Assembly: GCF_007954365.1 (NCBI RefSeq)
Contig: NZ_VOLO01000005.1
Coordinates: 1-64,000 of the forward strand
DNA from: Frigoribacterium sp. ACAM 257
GTDB taxonomy: Bacteria > Actinomycetota > Actinomycetes > Actinomycetales > Microbacteriaceae
Length of the DNA stretch: 64,000 bases
Direction of reading: 5' to 3'
Below are positions 60,985 through 64,000 of the stretch, in pieces; within the stretch, counting starts at the first letter, position 1, and each line of letters begins with the position of its first letter. The notes beneath the pieces are model-generated. The model saw only the letters and a program-made list of their open reading frames with translations, had not been told where the DNA came from and did no database searches. Both the position numbers and the translations under genes were made by a program.

Positions 60985-60986
60985 CC

Positions 60987-62405
60987 GTGTCCACCACCCC
61001 CGCGCCGTCGAGCGCCTCTCCTGCTCCGCTGCCTGCCCTCACTCTCGGCCCGCACAGCAGGCGACTCGGTCGCATCGCCGTCGTCGCCACGTTCGGCGGG
61101 CTGCTCTTCGGCTACGACACCGGCGTGGTCAACGGCGCGCTCGACTCACTCGGGCGCAGCTTCGGCCTGACCCCCGTCACCGAGGGCGCGGTGGTCTCGG
61201 CCATCCTGGTCGGCGCGGCCGTCGGCGCCTTCTTCGTGGGACGCGTCTCGGACGCGATCGGCCGCAGGCCCACGATCCGGGCGCTCGCCGTCCTCTTCTT
61301 CGTGGCGGCGCTGGTCTGCGTCGTCTCGGCGACGTGGGAGGTCCTCGCGGCTGCCCGCTGCCTCCTCGGAGTCGCCGTCGGCGGCGCCTCGGTGACGGTG
61401 CCGGTGTTCCTCGCCGAGCTCGCGCCGACCGAGCAGCGTGGCGGACTCGTCAGCCGGAACGAGCTGGCGATCGTCTCGGGGCAGCTCGCGGCCTTCACGA
61501 TCAACGCCGTGATCGGCAGCGTCTGGGGGCAGCACGACGAGGTCTGGCGCGTGATGCTGTCCGTGGCCGCGCTGCCCGCCGTCGCGCTGTTCGTCGGGAT
61601 GCTCCGCGTGCCCGAGAGCCCGCGCTGGCTGACCGCGCAGGGCCGCGACGACGAGGCGCTGGCCGTGCTGCGGCAGGTGCGCTCGCACGGCCGGGCCGAG
61701 GCCGAGCTGGCCGAGGCGCGCCTCCTCGCGGCCCAGGGCGGGGAGGCGGCACGGGCTCGCTTCCGCGACCTCGTGTCCGCGTCGTGGCTGCGACGGGTGC
61801 TCGTGGTCGGGGTCGGCCTGGCCGTCGCGCAGCAGCTCACCGGCATCAACTCGATCATGTACTACGGCACGCAGGTGCTGCAGCAGTCCGGATTCTCGCA
61901 GTCGGGCGCGCTCATCGCCAACGTGGGGGCCGGGGTCGTCGCGGTCGTCGCGATGGTCGTCGCCCTGCGCGTCGTCGACCGGGTGGGCCGACGGACGATG
62001 CTGATCGTCGGCTTCGCGGGCATCGCCGTGTTCCACCTCCTGATCGGGCTGTCGTCCGTGCTCGTGCCCGAGGGGACGACCAGGGCGGTCGTCGTGCTCG
62101 TGTTCGTCATCTGCTTCGTCGGCACGATGCAGGGCACCATCGGCCCGCTCGTGTGGCTGATGCTCTCCGAGATCTTCCCGCTGCGGCTCCGCGGCGTCGG
62201 CACGGGCGTCACGGTGCTGGTGCTCTGGACGACGAACTTCACGGTCAGCCTGTCGTTCCCGGTGCTGGTCGCCTCCGTCGGCATCTCGACGACGTTCTTC
62301 GTGTTCGCGCTGCTCAACGTCGGGTCGCTGGTCTTCGCGGTGACGCGCGTCCCCGAGACGAGCGGCCGCTCGCTCGAGCAGCTCGAGGGCGACCTGCGCG
62401 GCTGA
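60987..62405 (+). CDS. Sugar porter family MFS transporter
   Basis: This 472-residue protein has 12 membrane helices. The sugar-porter motifs are FGGLLFGYDTGVVNGAL, GRVSDAIGRRP, PESPRWLTAQGR, the substrate motif AVAQQLTGINSIMYYGT, DRVGRRT, and PETSGRSLEQLEGDLRG. It is a proton-coupled importer of a hexose or pentose. The GTG start is only two bases after the tRNA, with no room for a ribosome site. The message is probably released as a leaderless mRNA by tRNA 3' processing. Confidence 0.93.
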   Translation: MSTTPAPSSASPAPLPALTLGPHSRRLGRIAVVATFGGLLFGYDTGVVNGALDSLGRSFGLTPVTEGAVVSAILVGAAVGAFFVGRVSDAIGRRPTIRALAVLFFVAALVCVVSATWEVLAAARCLLGVAVGGASVTVPVFLAELAPTEQRGGLVSRNELAIVSGQLAAFTINAVIGSVWGQHDEVWRVMLSVAALPAVALFVGMLRVPESPRWLTAQGRDDEALAVLRQVRSHGRAEAELAEARLLAAQGGEAARARFRDLVSASWLRRVLVVGVGLAVAQQLTGINSIMYYGTQVLQQSGFSQSGALIANVGAGVVAVVAMVVALRVVDRVGRRTMLIVGFAGIAVFHLLIGLSSVLVPEGTTRAVVVLVFVICFVGTMQGTIGPLVWLMLSEIFPLRLRGVGTGVTVLVLWTTNFTVSLSFPVLVASVGISTTFFVFALLNVGSLVFAVTRVPETSGRSLEQLEGDLRG

Positions 62406-62497
62406 GGGCCGTGCGGCGGCCTCCGACGTGGCGGTGCGCGGCAGCTCCTGGTGACGTGCGGGCCGCTACTGTGCGGGGAGCACGAGAGGAGCCGCCC

Positions 62498-62560
62498 GTG
62501 ACCTGGCAGATCGAGGTCGTGGTCGCGCCCACCGCCGCCGGCGCCCCGCCAGGCCGCTAG
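62498..62560 (+). CDS. Possible 20-residue peptide
   Basis: GTG 62498 to TAG 62560 encodes MTWQIEVVVAPTAAGAPPGR. GAGGAG lies six bases upstream and TACTGT (62468-62473) could be a -10. It ends six bases before a family D palindrome. It is either a small peptide gene or the remnant of a longer one. Confidence 0.3.
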   Translation: MTWQIEVVVAPTAAGAPPGR

Positions 62561-62565
62561 GCGGC

Positions 62566-62615
62566 GCGAAAGCGACAAGACGACGCGATGTTCCGCGTCG
62601 CCTTGTCGCGTTCGG
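62566..62615. repeat. 50-bp intergenic palindrome, family D copy
   Basis: It begins GCGAAAGCGACAAGACGACG and ends CGCGTCGCCTTGTCGCGTTC-like, in register with the copies at 8718 and 33085. It lies between convergent genes. Confidence 0.7.
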
Positions 62616-62662
62616 GTCGTCGAGCGGCGCGCGCGTCAGGCGAGGCGAGGCGAGGCGAGGCG

Positions 62663-64000
62663 TCAGCGCGGGAGCGTCAGCCGGAAGACGGCGCCGCCTG
62701 CCGCGGCGGCGGTAACGGCTCCGGGCTCACAGACGAGGTCGCCGCCGTGCGCCCGTGCGATGCCGCGGGCGATGGGGAGGCCGAGGCCGGCGCCTCCGTC
62801 GCCCGTCCGCCGGGCCTCGTCGAGCCGGACCAGCCGGTCGAAGACACGCTCGCGATCGGCCTCCGGCACCCCGGGGCCGTCGTCGCCGACCTGCACGGCG
62901 ACCCCCTCCGGGGCGGAGCCGTCGACCGTCAGCACGACCGTGCCCGTCCCGTGGGTGGCCCGGGCCGCGTTGTCGACGAGGTTGCCGAGCACCTGTGCCA
63001 GGCGGCCGGCGTCGCCCAGGACGACGAGAGGACCAGCGCCCCCGCCCGTGCGGCTCACCTCGACCCGCAGGTCGAGTCCCGGCCGCCGCAGCCGCTGTCC
63101 CTCCACGACCGAGGCGACCAGCTCCTCCAGGTCCACCGGGGCGACGTCGAGCTCGAGTCCGCGGTCGACGCGAGCCATCAGCAGCATGTCGTCGATCAGC
63201 CGTGACGCCCGGGCCGCCTCGCGCACGACGTGGACGGCCAGCCGTTCGCGCTCGTCGGGCCCGACGTCGCCGCCCGAGCGGACGAGGGTGTCCGCGGCCG
63301 CTCGCATGCCGGCGACGGGCGTCCGCAGCTCGTGGGCGGCGTCCGAGACGAACGCGCGCACTCGTTCCTCGGCGTCGAGGGCCGTGCGCTCTGCCGTGAG
63401 CGCCGTCTGCTCGGCGTGCAGCGCCGCGCGCTCGGCCTCGAGCGCAGCCCGTTCCGCGCCCTCGACGCCGTCGAGCATCTCGTCGAAGGCGGTGGCGACC
63501 CGGCCGATCTCGGTGGACTCGTTCGCCGGTCGCAGCCGCCGCCCACGGTCGCCGCGGGCGATCGAGCGTGCCACGGACGTCATCCGGTCCAGCGGCAGGA
63601 GGGTCGCCCGCACGACGAGCACGAGTCCCGCCGCCGCCACGACGAGGAACACGCCCGACGCGCCGAGCATCACCCAGCGCAGCTGCCCGAGCGTCTGCCC
63701 GACCGAGCTCGAGTCGGTCGTCAGGGTGATCGTCGACCCGTCGCTCAGCTCGCTGACCAGCGTCGTCACGTCGTCGTCGGCCGTGACGCTCGACGCGGTG
63801 ACCGTGACGGCCGCGGCGTCGTCGGCGGCCGCGGCCGCGTCGGCGGGGTCGGAGGAGGTGCCCGTCGCCTCCTGCCCCGGAGCCGCAGGGTCTGCGGTCG
63901 TGCCGCCGGAGGGCGTGTCGGTGCCCGCGCCTCCTGCGCCCCTGCCCGGTCCGGCCGGAAGGCCGTCGCCGAGCGCGGGCGGGCCCTCGCGCAGCTCGTC
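62663..64000 (-). CDS. Sensor histidine kinase, N-terminus beyond window end
   Basis: The frame is open to the window edge (446 codons visible). The visible part starts with a disordered Gly/Ala/Asp extracytoplasmic loop. A membrane helix (WVMLGASGVFLVVAAAGLVLVV), HAMP (PLDRMTSVARSIARGDRGRRL), an Ala/Glu coil AERAALEAERAALHAEQTAL, and HisKA with the phospho-His in SDAAHELRTPVAG follow. The HATPase has NLVDNAARATHG, DDGPGVPEADRERVFDRL and GGAGLGLPIARGIARAHGG. It is an EnvZ/MprB-like kinase; its response regulator is presumably next to it, outside the window. Confidence 0.92.
   Translation of the reverse strand, partial: DELREGPPALGDGLPAGPGRGAGGAGTDTPSGGTTADPAAPGQEATGTSSDPADAAAAADDAAAVTVTASSVTADDDVTTLVSELSDGSTITLTTDSSSVGQTLGQLRWVMLGASGVFLVVAAAGLVLVVRATLLPLDRMTSVARSIARGDRGRRLRPANESTEIGRVATAFDEMLDGVEGAERAALEAERAALHAEQTALTAERTALDAEERVRAFVSDAAHELRTPVAGMRAAADTLVRSGGDVGPDERERLAVHVVREAARASRLIDDMLLMARVDRGLELDVAPVDLEELVASVVEGQRLRRPGLDLRVEVSRTGGGAGPLVVLGDAGRLAQVLGNLVDNAARATHGTGTVVLTVDGSAPEGVAVQVGDDGPGVPEADRERVFDRLVRLDEARRTGDGGAGLGLPIARGIARAHGGDLVCEPGAVTAAAAGGAVFRLTLPR

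Overview
The window is about 72% GC. It is densely coded with a strong third-position G/C bias, frequent GTG starts and four-base stop/start overlaps, and it carries iron-box and CsoR-type operators. The gene content (Dabb protein, Holin-X protein, sigK-like ECF factor, Asp23 cluster, actinobacterial Dcd, lipoprotein cellulase) fits a high-GC actinobacterium, most likely Microbacteriaceae; that family assignment is inference from gene families, not from a search. No prophage, insertion sequence or CRISPR array is visible, but short palindromic elements are scattered through the intergenic DNA.

Layout. 1-4 kb: the start of a lipoprotein gene, an OrfA-like DNA-binding protein, small membrane-associated proteins and a secreted Ig-like protein. 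4-8.4 kb: an iron-siderophore ABC operon (binding protein, two permeases, ATPase) with an IdeR/DtxR box. 8.9-15.9 kb: TerC, an SRPBCC protein, a PfkB kinase, a DUF1992 protein, an NlpC/P60 hydrolase, and a SulP transporter divergent from a MerR regulator. 15.9-25.8 kb: a GH6 lipoprotein cellulase, an M23 peptidase, a LysR/EamA pair, a GNAT, a TetR, a secreted protein and a LuxR two-component system. 26-33 kb: superoxide dismutase, a molybdopterin oxidoreductase with its own flavin reductase, a CopB-type copper ATPase behind a CsoR box beside a second His-rich membrane protein, and TspO. 33-42.7 kb: an aldo/keto reductase with a divergent AraC regulator, a proteobacterial-type chorismate synthase, dCTP deaminase, a GntR-gntP-idnO-idnD gluconate/idonate cluster and a quinone reductase. 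42.8-48 kb: an Asp23/sigma-factor cluster, a uronate dehydrogenase, CsbD and a second aldo/keto reductase. 48-56.8 kb: an ABC-F resistance-type ATPase preceded by a small leader ORF, a small-multidrug exporter, a DesK/DesR-like pair, a frameshifted small gene, a hydrolase with a divergent CGNR regulator, and SigK. 56.8-60.1 kb: a two-gene secreted operon in which an 851-residue protein has the pertussis-like ADP-ribosyltransferase motifs and its short upstream partner carries three dermatopontin-like Cys-pair repeats. 60.2-64 kb: a lipoprotein, tRNA-Gly(CCC) abutting a sugar porter, and a histidine kinase cut by the window end.

The two most striking findings are the putative ADP-ribosylating toxin operon and at least five families of intergenic palindromes. 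Within each family every copy has the same length (93, 85-86, 56, 54 or 50 bp), inverted-repeat ends and alignable interiors. There are 15 copies here, all between genes.
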